A stretch of DNA of 64,000 nucleotides from Bacillota bacterium (GTDB lineage: Bacteria; Bacillota; Clostridia; Christensenellales; CAG-138). A program made the translations under genes and the position numbers. This document shows positions 15,276 through 24,241 of this stretch, piece by piece. Numbering within the stretch: the stretch's first letter is position 1; every line of letters starts with the position of its first letter. Below the pieces are notes generated by a model. The model was given only the letters and a program-made list of their open reading frames with translations. It was not told the origin of the DNA and did not search any database. The stretch spans positions 42,721 to 106,720 of the forward strand of contig JAEXEN010000013.1 of assembly GCA_023400985.1 (NCBI GenBank). The letters are read 5' to 3'.

Positions 15276-16676
15276 TTGGCGCAGATTGCCATACGTCTTG
15301 ACGCGCGGCTTGAAAAGATGCTTGCGAGCCCGCTGATGAGCAAAAAGAGAATATTTTCCATCATGCTGCCCCTGTTTTGGGATCAGGTTACCTTCGTCGC
15401 GCTCAACATGTTTAACTATGGCATGATAAGCTCCACGGGCATCATGGCCGTGAGCGCGGTCGGCATGGTGGATGCGCTCAATAACGTTATCTGCCAGATC
15501 TACCTCGCCGTCGCGATGGCGGGCACGGTGCTCGTGGCCAAGCATTCGGGAGCGAACAACCCCGGCATGGTATCGCGCTCGGGCGTGCTGGCGCTCGTAT
15601 GCGCGCTCATAGTAGGCGCCGTGATCGCGTTCGTTTTCGGGCTGTTCCGCGGGCCTGTTTTAGAGCTCGTATACGGGAACGCGGACCCCGAGGTGCTGGA
15701 GCTTGCCAAGGTATATCTCTTGGGCATAGCGCTTTCAAGCCCGGGCAATGCGATCATCAACGCGGGCAACGGGGCTTTGCGCGGCATGGGGGAAACCAAA
15801 AGCTCGCTTGGGGTCTCCCTCGTAACCAATATTTCTTATGCGCTTTTGAATCTGCTGTTTTTGCCGGTTTTGCACCTCGGCGTGCAAGGGCTTGTTTACG
15901 CGCTCGTCATTTCAAAGCTTCTGGGCTGCTTTTTCGTATGGCTGTTCCTCTCGCGCAGACATTTCTTCCTGCAAATGAGCGTCAAGGCCTCGTTGAAAGC
16001 CTCGAAAGGACTTATGGGCGACCTCTTGCAGTTCGCGTTTCCGTATACTGTGGAAAACCTGTTTTTCTGCGGGGGGCTGCTCGCCGTGCAGATGATCCTC
16101 GTGGGCTTTGGCACCGCCGCCATCGCCGCCAATACCATCGCTTCGTCGGTATTTGCGCTCATGAGCTCCGCGGGTGACGCGCTGTGCAACACGACCGTCA
16201 CCGTCGTGGGACAGTGCGTGGGGCAAAACGGCGTGAAGGAGGCCAAGCATTATGTAAAGGTGTTTTTGCATTTCGCAAGCGTCGCCACCTTCGTCCTTCT
16301 GGGCCTCATATTGCTGTTCTTCCAGCCTATCATCCAAATGTACGGCGCGCCAAAGGAGATCGGGAGCACCGTGTTTTGGCTGCTCTTTGGCTCCGGTATC
16401 GCATACGTCTTGTTCTGGCCGCGCTCGTTTGTGATACCGGCCTGCCTGCGCACGGCGGGAGATGTAAGGTTTGCGTCGCTCGTGGTCCTCACCTCCGTGT
16501 GGGTGGTGAGGGTATCTGTCTGTTATCTGCTCGCGGTGGTCCTTGACCTCGGCGTGTACGGCACATGGGGCGCCATGTGCTTTGAATGGGCGGTCAGAAG
16601 CCTTGTTTTTTCACTGCGGCTAAACTCGGATAAGTGGCATAGGCGGCATAAGAATGTGATGGAGAAGGCGGGATAG
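15276..16676 (+). CDS. MATE family efflux transporter
   Basis: A 466-residue integral membrane protein with about twelve helices in two homologous halves, typical of multidrug and toxin exporters that swap substrates for sodium ions or protons. The MATE pattern is visible in PLFWDQVTFVALNMFNYGMIS at the start of the first half and in AFPYTVENLFFCGGLLAVQM at the start of the second. The TTG start has GGAG seven bases ahead. It faces the convergent permease gene with only three bases between stops. Substrate unknown. Confidence 0.9.
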   Translation: MAQIAIRLDARLEKMLASPLMSKKRIFSIMLPLFWDQVTFVALNMFNYGMISSTGIMAVSAVGMVDALNNVICQIYLAVAMAGTVLVAKHSGANNPGMVSRSGVLALVCALIVGAVIAFVFGLFRGPVLELVYGNADPEVLELAKVYLLGIALSSPGNAIINAGNGALRGMGETKSSLGVSLVTNISYALLNLLFLPVLHLGVQGLVYALVISKLLGCFFVWLFLSRRHFFLQMSVKASLKASKGLMGDLLQFAFPYTVENLFFCGGLLAVQMILVGFGTAAIAANTIASSVFALMSSAGDALCNTTVTVVGQCVGQNGVKEAKHYVKVFLHFASVATFVLLGLILLFFQPIIQMYGAPKEIGSTVFWLLFGSGIAYVLFWPRSFVIPACLRTAGDVRFASLVVLTSVWVVRVSVCYLLAVVLDLGVYGTWGAMCFEWAVRSLVFSLRLNSDKWHRRHKNVMEKAG

Positions 16677-16679
16677 CCG

Positions 16680-18395
16680 TTACCATTTCACGATCCTGTA
16701 ATACACATGCGCGGTAAGTTTGTAAACCACGAGATAGAGGATTGCGAATATCGCGCAGCTCCCGCCGATGCAGCTAAGAACGAGGCCCCAGTCGTACAGC
16801 ATGAAGCTTTTCAGCATCACCGCCATGATCTTTGAGGCAAACAGCATGTGCAATATCGTCGTCCCGAGGGGGATGAAAAACACCCATAGCACTTGCGTGT
16901 TGATGGTGGACTTTACCTGCGCGTCGTCCATCCCAACCTTTTGGAGGATGGCGAATTGTTCTTTATCCTCATATCCTTCGGAGACCTGTTTGAAGTAGAT
17001 GATGAGCACCGTCACCGCCAGAAACAAAATGCCGAAAAACGCACCGAGAAACAGCAGTCCGCCGTAGACCGCGTAACCGTCCTGACGCGCTTCAAACACA
17101 TTGCTCGAACTGAGGCTTTTGTCGGGAAACGTGTTCACATAAAGCGCTCGGGCGTCTTGTACGAACTTCAGGCAGTTTTCCTCCGCACCCTTCGCGTCGA
17201 AGACCATTGTCCTGTCGATGAGCAGTGCCTTTTCAAGCTCCATCACTCTGGCGTTTTCCGGCACGTAGCGAAGCCCGGGGAGCTGCGAGCCGTCGCTTGC
17301 ACGCTCGTAGGTAAGCTTATCCGTATCCGCGCTCAAAAGCACCGCGCGTTCTTCGGCAAGTTTCATTAGCGCCTGCCCGAAGGCGCTGACATCGTCTACA
17401 CCGATGGTTTCGTCAAAGCGCAGCGCAACGTCGTATGGATGATCCGTCTTTAAAATGCTTTCCTGCCCGAGGTAGAGCGAAAGCGTGCCGGACACCGTAA
17501 CGAGAAACATCGTGGAGAGTATACAGATGGTGGCAAGCGATCTCGCGTTTTGGCGCATGCGCTGGAACATGCCGCCTATGGCGATGAAATTGCCCGTTTT
17601 GTAATAGAGGCTCTTGTTAAAGCGAAGCGCGCGAAGCGCTGCGATGCTGCCCGAGGTGAACAAAAGCTCCGTGGCAAGTATCACAAGTATCGCGAGCGGG
17701 AAGAAGATGCCGAGGGCCGTGCCGCTAATTTGTGTCGTCCATGCGAAATAGTACGCCACGGCGAGAAAGATCACGCCTAGGACCGCCAAGGGTATGAGAA
17801 GCTTGGAATCCTTCTGCCCCTTGCGTTCGCTTTTCATAAGTTCCATGGGGCTTGTAAGGCGCACCTGGCGGAGGTTTATGAGCGAGGTGAAAACGAACAC
17901 GGCAAAAAACAGCGCGCCCGTTAAAAGATAGGCTTTGGGATCGAGAGAAAAGCTGCTGCCCGGCGCGGCGTGGATGAGCTTCAAAAGCGTCAGGAACAAA
18001 AGCCTTCCGAACACCAGTGCGATGACCGCGCCAAAAAGTACTCCCACGCAGAGCGTAATGAGATTTTCCCATACGAGCACGCGCCCGACATGCCTGCGCT
18101 CGAGCCCCAATATGCCGTAAAGCCCGAATTCCTTCTTGCGCCTGCCAACGATGAAGTTGTTGATGTACACCATAAAGAAGAACGCGAATATGGCGAACAC
18201 CACGATGCCGAAGCTGAAAACCGACTGCGCCGTGCCCCCGCGGGGAACGTTGGATAGGCCGTCGGAAAACAAAAGCCCCGAGATCAGGAGAAACACGCCC
18301 GATATGACGGCCGTGGTGAGGATGTAAGGGAGAAATGTCCTGCGGTTCCTTTTTAAGTTGCTCCACGCGAGCTTGAGGAAAAACAGTTTAGCCAA
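16680..18395 (-). CDS. BceB-type ABC transporter permease (FtsX family)
   Basis: 571 residues with about ten membrane helices. Two FtsX domains flank an extracellular domain of roughly 150 residues between helices near the middle (from about residue 290 to 430), the arrangement of BceB/VraG permeases that sense or remove cell-wall-active peptides. The cytoplasmic RRKKEFGLYGILGLERRHVG segment after helix two is characteristic. The start is taken as TTG at 18395 because GGAGG lies eight bases ahead, giving an eight-base overlap with the ATPase gene. Confidence 0.85.
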   Translation of the reverse strand: MAKLFFLKLAWSNLKRNRRTFLPYILTTAVISGVFLLISGLLFSDGLSNVPRGGTAQSVFSFGIVVFAIFAFFFMVYINNFIVGRRKKEFGLYGILGLERRHVGRVLVWENLITLCVGVLFGAVIALVFGRLLFLTLLKLIHAAPGSSFSLDPKAYLLTGALFFAVFVFTSLINLRQVRLTSPMELMKSERKGQKDSKLLIPLAVLGVIFLAVAYYFAWTTQISGTALGIFFPLAILVILATELLFTSGSIAALRALRFNKSLYYKTGNFIAIGGMFQRMRQNARSLATICILSTMFLVTVSGTLSLYLGQESILKTDHPYDVALRFDETIGVDDVSAFGQALMKLAEERAVLLSADTDKLTYERASDGSQLPGLRYVPENARVMELEKALLIDRTMVFDAKGAEENCLKFVQDARALYVNTFPDKSLSSSNVFEARQDGYAVYGGLLFLGAFFGILFLAVTVLIIYFKQVSEGYEDKEQFAILQKVGMDDAQVKSTINTQVLWVFFIPLGTTILHMLFASKIMAVMLKSFMLYDWGLVLSCIGGSCAIFAILYLVVYKLTAHVYYRIVKW

Positions 18396-19155
18396 CGTCC
18401 GCACCTCCGTCGGAGAGCACCGAAAGGTTCTGCACGATGCGCTCGAAAAATGCGTGGTTGGAAAGGCTGCCCCGGTAAATCTGCGAGAAGATGTTTCCGT
18501 CGCGGATAAACAGCACGCGCGAGGCGTAGCTCGCGGCAAACGCGCTATGCGTTACCATGAGTATGGTTTTGTTCTGCTCGTTGAGGTTGCCGAAGTTCGA
18601 TAAAAGGCTTGCGGACGATTTGGAATCCAGCGCCCCCGTCGGCTCGTCCGCAAGGATGATGCGCGGGTCGGTGATGACCGCGCGCGCCACGGCGGCGCGC
18701 TGCTTTTCGCCGCCCGACACTTCATAGGGATATTTCGATAAAAGCGGCGTTATGCCGAGCATTTGCGCGACGGGCGCAAGGCGGCGTTCCATTTCTTCAA
18801 GCGACGTCTGCGAGAGCACGAGCGGCAAAAGTATATTGTCCTTCAGGGAAAAGGTATCGAGCAGGTTGAAATCCTGAAACACGAAGCCGAGATGCTTCCT
18901 CCGAAACTGTGAAAGCTCGCGCTCGCGTATACGGGAAAATGCCTTGCCGTCCAAAAGCACGTCGCCCTCGGTGGGGCGGTCGAGCGAGGCGATGATGTTC
19001 AAAAGCGTTGTTTTGCCGCTGCCCGAAGCGCCCATGATGGCTAAAAATTCGCCCTCCTCCACCTCGAAACTCACGCGGTCGAGCGCGACGCACGGCTGCG
19101 TGCCAAGCTTCGCCCCGTATATTTTCCTTACGCTGATTACCTTTAAAAGCTCCAT
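18388..19155 (-). CDS. BceA-type ABC transporter ATPase
   Basis: 255 residues. Walker A is GASGSGKTTLL, the Q-loop region has GFVFQDFNLLDTFS, the signature is VSGGEKQR and Walker B is IILADEPTGALDSK, the wording typical of MacB/LolD/BceA ATPases. The ATG at 19155 is preferred to one 12 bases earlier because GGAGG sits five bases before it. It works with the permease encoded next and with the kinase/regulator pair upstream. Confidence 0.92.
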   Translation of the reverse strand: MELLKVISVRKIYGAKLGTQPCVALDRVSFEVEEGEFLAIMGASGSGKTTLLNIIASLDRPTEGDVLLDGKAFSRIRERELSQFRRKHLGFVFQDFNLLDTFSLKDNILLPLVLSQTSLEEMERRLAPVAQMLGITPLLSKYPYEVSGGEKQRAAVARAVITDPRIILADEPTGALDSKSSASLLSNFGNLNEQNKTILMVTHSAFAASYASRVLFIRDGNIFSQIYRGSLSNHAFFERIVQNLSVLSDGGADVG

Positions 19156-19254
19156 AGCTACCTCCATTGATCGTATGAGGCCATTTTACACAAGAATGGC
19201 GCGGTCAAACCATAACCCCGCCTTACAGTTCCGCGCCGCAAACGAACAATTTTG

Positions 19255-20244
19255 TCACTTAAATATGGAAGTATCGGTGCTGGGGAAGCGGAAAAACACC
19301 TTGGTGCCTTTGCCCGGAGCCGATTCCACCCTGAGCGATATCTTAAGCGCATCGGCAGTTTTTTTGGCGAGGTACAGCCCTATGCCCGAGGCCCGGTTAT
19401 CCGTGCGCCCGTTAAACCCCGTGTAGCCCTTGGTGAAAATGCGGGGCAGATCTTCGCTCCTTATGCCGATGCCGCTGTCATGAACCACGAGCGCGCCGTT
19501 TAGAGTATAGATTCGTATACCGCCGGCGCTCGTATATTTGAGGGCGTTGGAGAGCACCTGTTCGAGCACAAAAGCAAGCCAGCGCTTATCGCTTAAGACT
19601 TGCCACTGAAAAGGCGCGATCTCGACGGAGAGCTTTTGGTAAACGAACAGCACGGAAAATTTCTTCACGCATGCGCGCGCAAGCTCGTAAAGGTCGCAAG
19701 GCTCGATAAGAAGATCGGAGGAGATGTCCTCGAGCTTCACGTAGCGAAGCGCCAGATCCGCATACCGCTCGATCTTGAAAAGCTCCTGTTTGATTACGCC
19801 CGCCTCGTCGCCGTCCATCTGTGAAAGCACCAGATGCAGCGCTGCGATGGGCGTTTTGATCTGATGCACCCAAAGCGTATAGTACTCGAGCGAATCGAAG
19901 CGCGCCGTTTCGAGCTGCTTTTTCGTGGCCCCGTATGCGTGGAAAAGTTCGTTGATAAGCGCCGTATAATCCTCCTCGAGCGCGTTATCGGGTACGGGCA
20001 GCTCGTTTGCGGCATGCAAAACGGAAGCGGAAAGCCGCGCTAGGGCGCGCCGCTTCCTATAAAAGCGCGCGCCGTCTATGAGGAGGATGAGAAGAAAAAA
20101 GAAGCTTATCAAAAGCGCCGAGTAACGTGCGTAGGCCATGTCCTGACCGCCCAAATACGCGACAAGAAGCGTCGCGCCCACGGCAAATACGTAAAGGAGA
20201 AGAAGCGCCGCGCGGTATTTTAAGTAGGCGAAAAGCTTACGCAT
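19255..20244 (-). CDS. intramembrane-sensing histidine kinase (BceS type)
   Basis: A 330-residue kinase with two membrane helices (about 13-31 and 42-57) separated by only about ten outside residues, so it has no sensor domain of its own. The phosphoacceptor is His127 in WVHQIKTPI; the ATPase domain has NALKYTSAG, DSGIGI and GIGLYLAKK. In such systems the kinase reads the state of the partner ABC transporter. The ATG at 20244 has GGGAGG ten bases ahead. Confidence 0.9.
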   Translation of the reverse strand: MRKLFAYLKYRAALLLLYVFAVGATLLVAYLGGQDMAYARYSALLISFFFLLILLIDGARFYRKRRALARLSASVLHAANELPVPDNALEEDYTALINELFHAYGATKKQLETARFDSLEYYTLWVHQIKTPIAALHLVLSQMDGDEAGVIKQELFKIERYADLALRYVKLEDISSDLLIEPCDLYELARACVKKFSVLFVYQKLSVEIAPFQWQVLSDKRWLAFVLEQVLSNALKYTSAGGIRIYTLNGALVVHDSGIGIRSEDLPRIFTKGYTGFNGRTDNRASGIGLYLAKKTADALKISLRVESAPGKGTKVFFRFPSTDTSIFK

Positions 20245-20262
20245 GGAACGCACACCTCCCGT

Positions 20263-20949
20263 TCATGATTCCGCTTCGGGAACAATCGCGTAGCCCTTTC
20301 CCTTGTGCGTTACGATACAGTCGCCAAGCCCGGCGTCCTCAAGCGTTTTGCGAAGCCGGTTCACGTTTACGGTAAGCGTATTGTCGTCCACAAACGCGTC
20401 AGACTCCCATAATCCGAGCATGAGCTGCTCGCGGCTCACCACGTTTCCTTTGTTGGACAATAGAAGCTGCAAAACGCGCGCCTCATTTTTGGTCAGCTCC
20501 GTGCGCGCGCCGTCCTTTATAAGGCAGAGTCCGCCCGCGTCGAGCATCGCGCCGCGGAACGCGAGACGGTATTCTGCTTCGTAATCGTAAGCGCGGCGCA
20601 GCATCGCCTGTAACTTTGCAATAAGCACCTCCATGGAAACGGGTTTTGTTATATAGTCGTCGCCGCCCATGTTCATGGCCATCACGATATCCATGTTATC
20701 CGTGCGCGAGGAAAGGAATATGACGGGAATCTTGGATATCTCCCTGATCTTTGAGCACCAGTAAAAGCCGTTGAAAAACGGCAAAGAGATATCCATCAGC
20801 ACCAAATGGGGCATAAAGCGTTCAAACTCCGCAAGCACGCCGGAGAAATCCTTGACGGCATAAGCCTCAAAGCCCCAGCGCGCAAGGCTCTGCGCGATCT
20901 CCGACGAGATCACGCCGTCGTCTTCGACGATAAAAATACGGTATGCCAT
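20263..20949 (-). CDS. OmpR-family response regulator (BceR type)
   Basis: 228 residues: receiver domain with phospho-acceptor Asp53 (LVLMDISLP), acidic pair in VEDDG and lysine in YITKPVS, then a winged-helix DNA-binding domain ending LRKTLEDAGLGDCIVTHKGKGY. It lies 18 bases before the kinase gene. Together the four leftward genes 20949-16680 form a complete antibiotic-peptide-type sensing and transport unit; the operator was not identified. Confidence 0.92.
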   Translation of the reverse strand: MAYRIFIVEDDGVISSEIAQSLARWGFEAYAVKDFSGVLAEFERFMPHLVLMDISLPFFNGFYWCSKIREISKIPVIFLSSRTDNMDIVMAMNMGGDDYITKPVSMEVLIAKLQAMLRRAYDYEAEYRLAFRGAMLDAGGLCLIKDGARTELTKNEARVLQLLLSNKGNVVSREQLMLGLWESDAFVDDNTLTVNVNRLRKTLEDAGLGDCIVTHKGKGYAIVPEAES

Positions 20950-21060
20950 AGACCGTCCCCCAGTAAAAGAGATTTTCAACAAAAGTATAGCATAGCATGC
21001 GGTGCAAAGGGGACATGTTTACAGAATGTTTGAAGACGGCCGGAAGAAAACAGCGGGCCT

Positions 21061-21091
21061 AAAAAAGCGCGCCCCGTTACCTGGGGCACGC
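21061..21091 (-). terminator. intrinsic terminator after the PLP enzyme gene
   Basis: On the minus strand a nine-base-pair GC-rich stem (GCGTGCCCC with GGGGCGCGC) with a seven-base loop is followed by six T residues. It lies about 80 bases past the stop at 21169. Confidence 0.8.
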
Positions 21092-21168
21092 TTTCCATCA
21101 AGCCTTAATCTTATATATTTGCCATAAAGTTCTTTTGACTCTTTCCTTTCAAGAAAAGAATCGTTCCC

Positions 21169-22641
21169 TTACATCTTCTCCAGCACGCCGGTCTTTTTGT
21201 TGAATGCGTTGATGAGCGCGTCGACTTCGGTGACCTGGCCGTGGATGCCGGTCCAGTAGCGATCGTCGTACCACTGGGCGTTGATCTCCTCGACGGTCTT
21301 GCCCTGCTGCTCGACCCAGGTGTAGTACTTGAGATTGTGGATGCGCTTGCGGGCCTCGTAGGAGAGCTCCTCCATGTTGTCGGTGCGGACGCCGTGCATG
21401 TGTTCGGCGTAGTCGCGCGCGGCGACGAGTTCGCTGTAAGCGCCCTGCTGCTCGTTGAGCTCTTCAATGCGCGAAGTATACATAACGGAGGAGTCGGTGA
21501 GGACGGTCGCGACCACGTCTTTTTCGGTGAGCTCGTAGTACTTGGCCATCTTGATGCAGCAAAGGAGATTTGCTATACCGGAGATGCCGAGGAGCTCGAG
21601 CTGCTTGATAAAGCTTTCGGGAACGCCCACTTCCTCGCGGAGATACTTGTGGCCGTCCTTGGTGTTGAACAGGCGGAGGAGGTTCTGGCTGTCCTCGTCG
21701 TCGATGGCGATGACCATATCGGTGTTCTTCACGTTATGCACCCAGGGCACGTGCTTGTCGCCGATGCCTTCGATGCGGTGGCCGCCGAAGCCGTTGTTGA
21801 GGAGGGTGGGGCATTGGAGCGCCTCGCCCACGGCGAGCTTCATATGCGGGTGCTGTTCCTTTAAATAGTCGCCGCTCGACATGGTGCCGGCGGAACCGGA
21901 GGTGAAGCACGCGCCCGCGAGCCTTAGGCCCTCGCCCTTGAGGTCGTGGAACGCCTCGTCGATGGCGGGGCCGGTGACCTGATAATGGAAGAGCACGTTG
22001 CCCATTTCCTCGAACTGGTTGAAGATCACCACGTCCTTGCGGGTGGCGCGAAGCTCATGGGTCTTGTCGAAAATTTCCTTGACGTTGCTTTCGCAGCCCG
22101 GGGTGGCGATGACTTCGCCCGCGATCTGCTTGAGCCAGCCGAAGCGCTCCTTGCTCATTTCCGCGGGCAGAATGGCGATGGAGTCGCAGGAGAGGAGCTT
22201 GGAGTTGTATGCGCCGCCGCGGCAGTAGTTGCCGGTGGAGGGCCATACGGCCTTGTGGTAGGTGGGGTCGAACTGGCCGGTCACGAGACGGGGCACGAGG
22301 CATCCGAAAGATGCGCCCACCTTATGGCAGCCGGTGGGGAACCACTTGCCTACGAGCGCGATGATGCGCGCCTTCACGCCGGTAAGCTCGGAAGGGAATT
22401 CGATGTAGTTCACCTTCGAGTAAGTGCCGCCCCGCATGGTGGGTTCGTTATGCCAGTTCACGCGGAAAAGGTTGAGTGGGCTGATGTCCCACAGGCCCAC
22501 ATTCTTGAGCGCTTGCTTGATCGCATCCGGAATAAGGAAAGGATCGCGCATCTGGGCAAAGGTCGGAATGACGATATTGTTTTCCTTCGCGCGCTCTACA
22601 GCGCGCTCGAGGCCCTGCTTGTTTACCGTTAAATCGATCAT
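21169..22641 (-). CDS. fold-type-II PLP-dependent enzyme, substrate unknown
   Basis: 490 residues of the tryptophan-synthase-beta/cysteine-synthase superfamily. The likely PLP lysine is K107 in FPTGCHKVGAS, and glycine-rich phosphate loops occur at SGSAGTMSSGD and in PSTGNYCRGGAYN. It is much longer than cysteine synthases (about 310) and lacks the zinc ribbon of the threonine synthase at 24242. Uncharacterised proteins of this length occur in anaerobes; a beta-elimination or replacement on an amino acid is expected. It is transcribed leftwards from an AT-rich spacer of about 140 bases after pepT. Confidence 0.75.
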   Translation of the reverse strand: MIDLTVNKQGLERAVERAKENNIVIPTFAQMRDPFLIPDAIKQALKNVGLWDISPLNLFRVNWHNEPTMRGGTYSKVNYIEFPSELTGVKARIIALVGKWFPTGCHKVGASFGCLVPRLVTGQFDPTYHKAVWPSTGNYCRGGAYNSKLLSCDSIAILPAEMSKERFGWLKQIAGEVIATPGCESNVKEIFDKTHELRATRKDVVIFNQFEEMGNVLFHYQVTGPAIDEAFHDLKGEGLRLAGACFTSGSAGTMSSGDYLKEQHPHMKLAVGEALQCPTLLNNGFGGHRIEGIGDKHVPWVHNVKNTDMVIAIDDEDSQNLLRLFNTKDGHKYLREEVGVPESFIKQLELLGISGIANLLCCIKMAKYYELTEKDVVATVLTDSSVMYTSRIEELNEQQGAYSELVAARDYAEHMHGVRTDNMEELSYEARKRIHNLKYYTWVEQQGKTVEEINAQWYDDRYWTGIHGQVTEVDALINAFNKKTGVLEKM

Positions 22642-22781
22642 TTTTGTTGCACCCCGCTAGCAATATTTGTTGATGTGGCGGAGGAAAAATCATCCCGCCG
22701 CATTCTCAGTTTAGCTTGTTTCGTGCCGCTTGTAAAGCGATTTTCTAAAAATTTTTTAGTTTTTCAAAAAATATTTTAGCA

Positions 22782-24005
22782 CTATTTCTCCGCGTACGTC
22801 AGCTCGACGATCCTTGTAAGGATCTCGGCGGTTTTTTCGAGCGACTGCACGGGGATGAACTCATACTTGCCGTGGAAGTTATGACCACCCGTGCAAAGGT
22901 TCGGGCAGGGCAAGCCCATGTAGGAGAGGCGCGCGCCGTCGGTGCCGCCGCGCACGGGCACGATCTCGGGCTCGACACCGAGAGCGCGCATGGCGTCTGA
23001 CGCGGTATCGATGAGATGCATATGCGGGAGGATTTTTTCCTTCATATTGTAATAGGAATCCTTCATCTCAAGCATGAGCGTGTTTTCGCCGTATTTTTTG
23101 TTGATGCACGCGGCCGCCTGCTCCATGAGCGCCTTTTTTTGCTTGAACAGCGCCTTGTCGTGGTCGCGGATAATGTAGCCCAGCATTGCCTTTTCTATCT
23201 CGCCTCTCATCTGCGTAAGGTGGAAAAACCCCTCGTAACCCTCGGTGTGCTCGGGGCGCTGCCACGATGGGAGAATACTGTCAAACTCCATAGCCACATG
23301 CATGGCGTTGAGCATTTTGTCCTTCGCGCTGCCGGGATGGATGCCGCGGCCGTGGGCGGTGACGCGCGCGTTCGCGGCATTGAAGTTTTCGTATTCGAGC
23401 TCGCCTAAGGCCCCGCCGTCCACGGTGTAGGCGAAATCGGCGCCGAAGCCCTTCACGTCGAACATATCCGCGCCGCGGCCGACTTCCTCGTCGGGCGTGA
23501 AGCCGATCGATATCCTGCCGCGCTTTAACTCGGGGTGGGCGAGGAGGTATTCCGCCATGGTCATGATCTCGGCGACGCCCGCCTTATCGTCCGCGCCTAA
23601 AAGGGTGCTGCCGTCGGTGACGATGATGTCCTGCCCTATATAGCGTTTCAGATCGGGAAAGCGCTCGACCTTCAGCGCGTCCGTTTTGCTTAATGGGATG
23701 TCTTTACCGTCGTAGTTTTTCACGATGCGGGGTTTTACATGCGCGCCGCTAAAGTCAGGGGATGTATCCATATGCGCGATAAAGCCGAGCGCGGGAAGTC
23801 CTGCCTTGGTTTCCGGCAAAAAGCCGTATACGTAGGCATGCTCATCCACGCGCACGCCGCTTACGCCCATCTGCCGCATCTCGTCGGCGAGGGCGTTGGC
23901 TAAAGCGAATTGCTTTTTTGTGCTGGGTACGGTTTCCGACTCGGGATCGGAGCCGGTATCGTAAGCGACGTATTTCAGGAATCGTTCGGTGGCGGTCAAA
24001 CCCAT
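22782..24005 (-). CDS. pepT: peptidase T (tripeptide aminopeptidase)
   Basis: A cytoplasmic M20 metallopeptidase of 407 residues that removes the N-terminal residue of tripeptides. Zinc ligands and catalytic residues are visible in AHMDTSPD, GADDKAG, PDEEVGRG and the C-terminal CTGGHNFHGKYEF; the family signature VRGGTDGARLSYMGLP is intact. The N-terminal FLKYVAYDTGSDP is standard. The start has an AGAAGGAAA site. Peptide and amino-acid salvage fits the thrC, arcA and serCA genes nearby. Confidence 0.95.
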   Translation of the reverse strand: MGLTATERFLKYVAYDTGSDPESETVPSTKKQFALANALADEMRQMGVSGVRVDEHAYVYGFLPETKAGLPALGFIAHMDTSPDFSGAHVKPRIVKNYDGKDIPLSKTDALKVERFPDLKRYIGQDIIVTDGSTLLGADDKAGVAEIMTMAEYLLAHPELKRGRISIGFTPDEEVGRGADMFDVKGFGADFAYTVDGGALGELEYENFNAANARVTAHGRGIHPGSAKDKMLNAMHVAMEFDSILPSWQRPEHTEGYEGFFHLTQMRGEIEKAMLGYIIRDHDKALFKQKKALMEQAAACINKKYGENTLMLEMKDSYYNMKEKILPHMHLIDTASDAMRALGVEPEIVPVRGGTDGARLSYMGLPCPNLCTGGHNFHGKYEFIPVQSLEKTAEILTRIVELTYAEK

Positions 24006-24241
24006 AAATTATTTCCTTCTTTCTCAAAAACTACATAAAGCGATATCGTCTTATTTTATCCCGTATGGAGCTTTAAAACAAGACAAACACGCGGTTTTGG
24101 GCGAAGCGCGGCGCGAGGTTTTGCAAAAATTTTCACGGGGAGCATTATAAGTTTTGGCTGTACAAACGCAAAAAGATGGTGTATGATGAGGAAAGTACAA
24201 AAAGATTTTGCACAGCACTAATTTTTTGTTTGAGGCACGCC

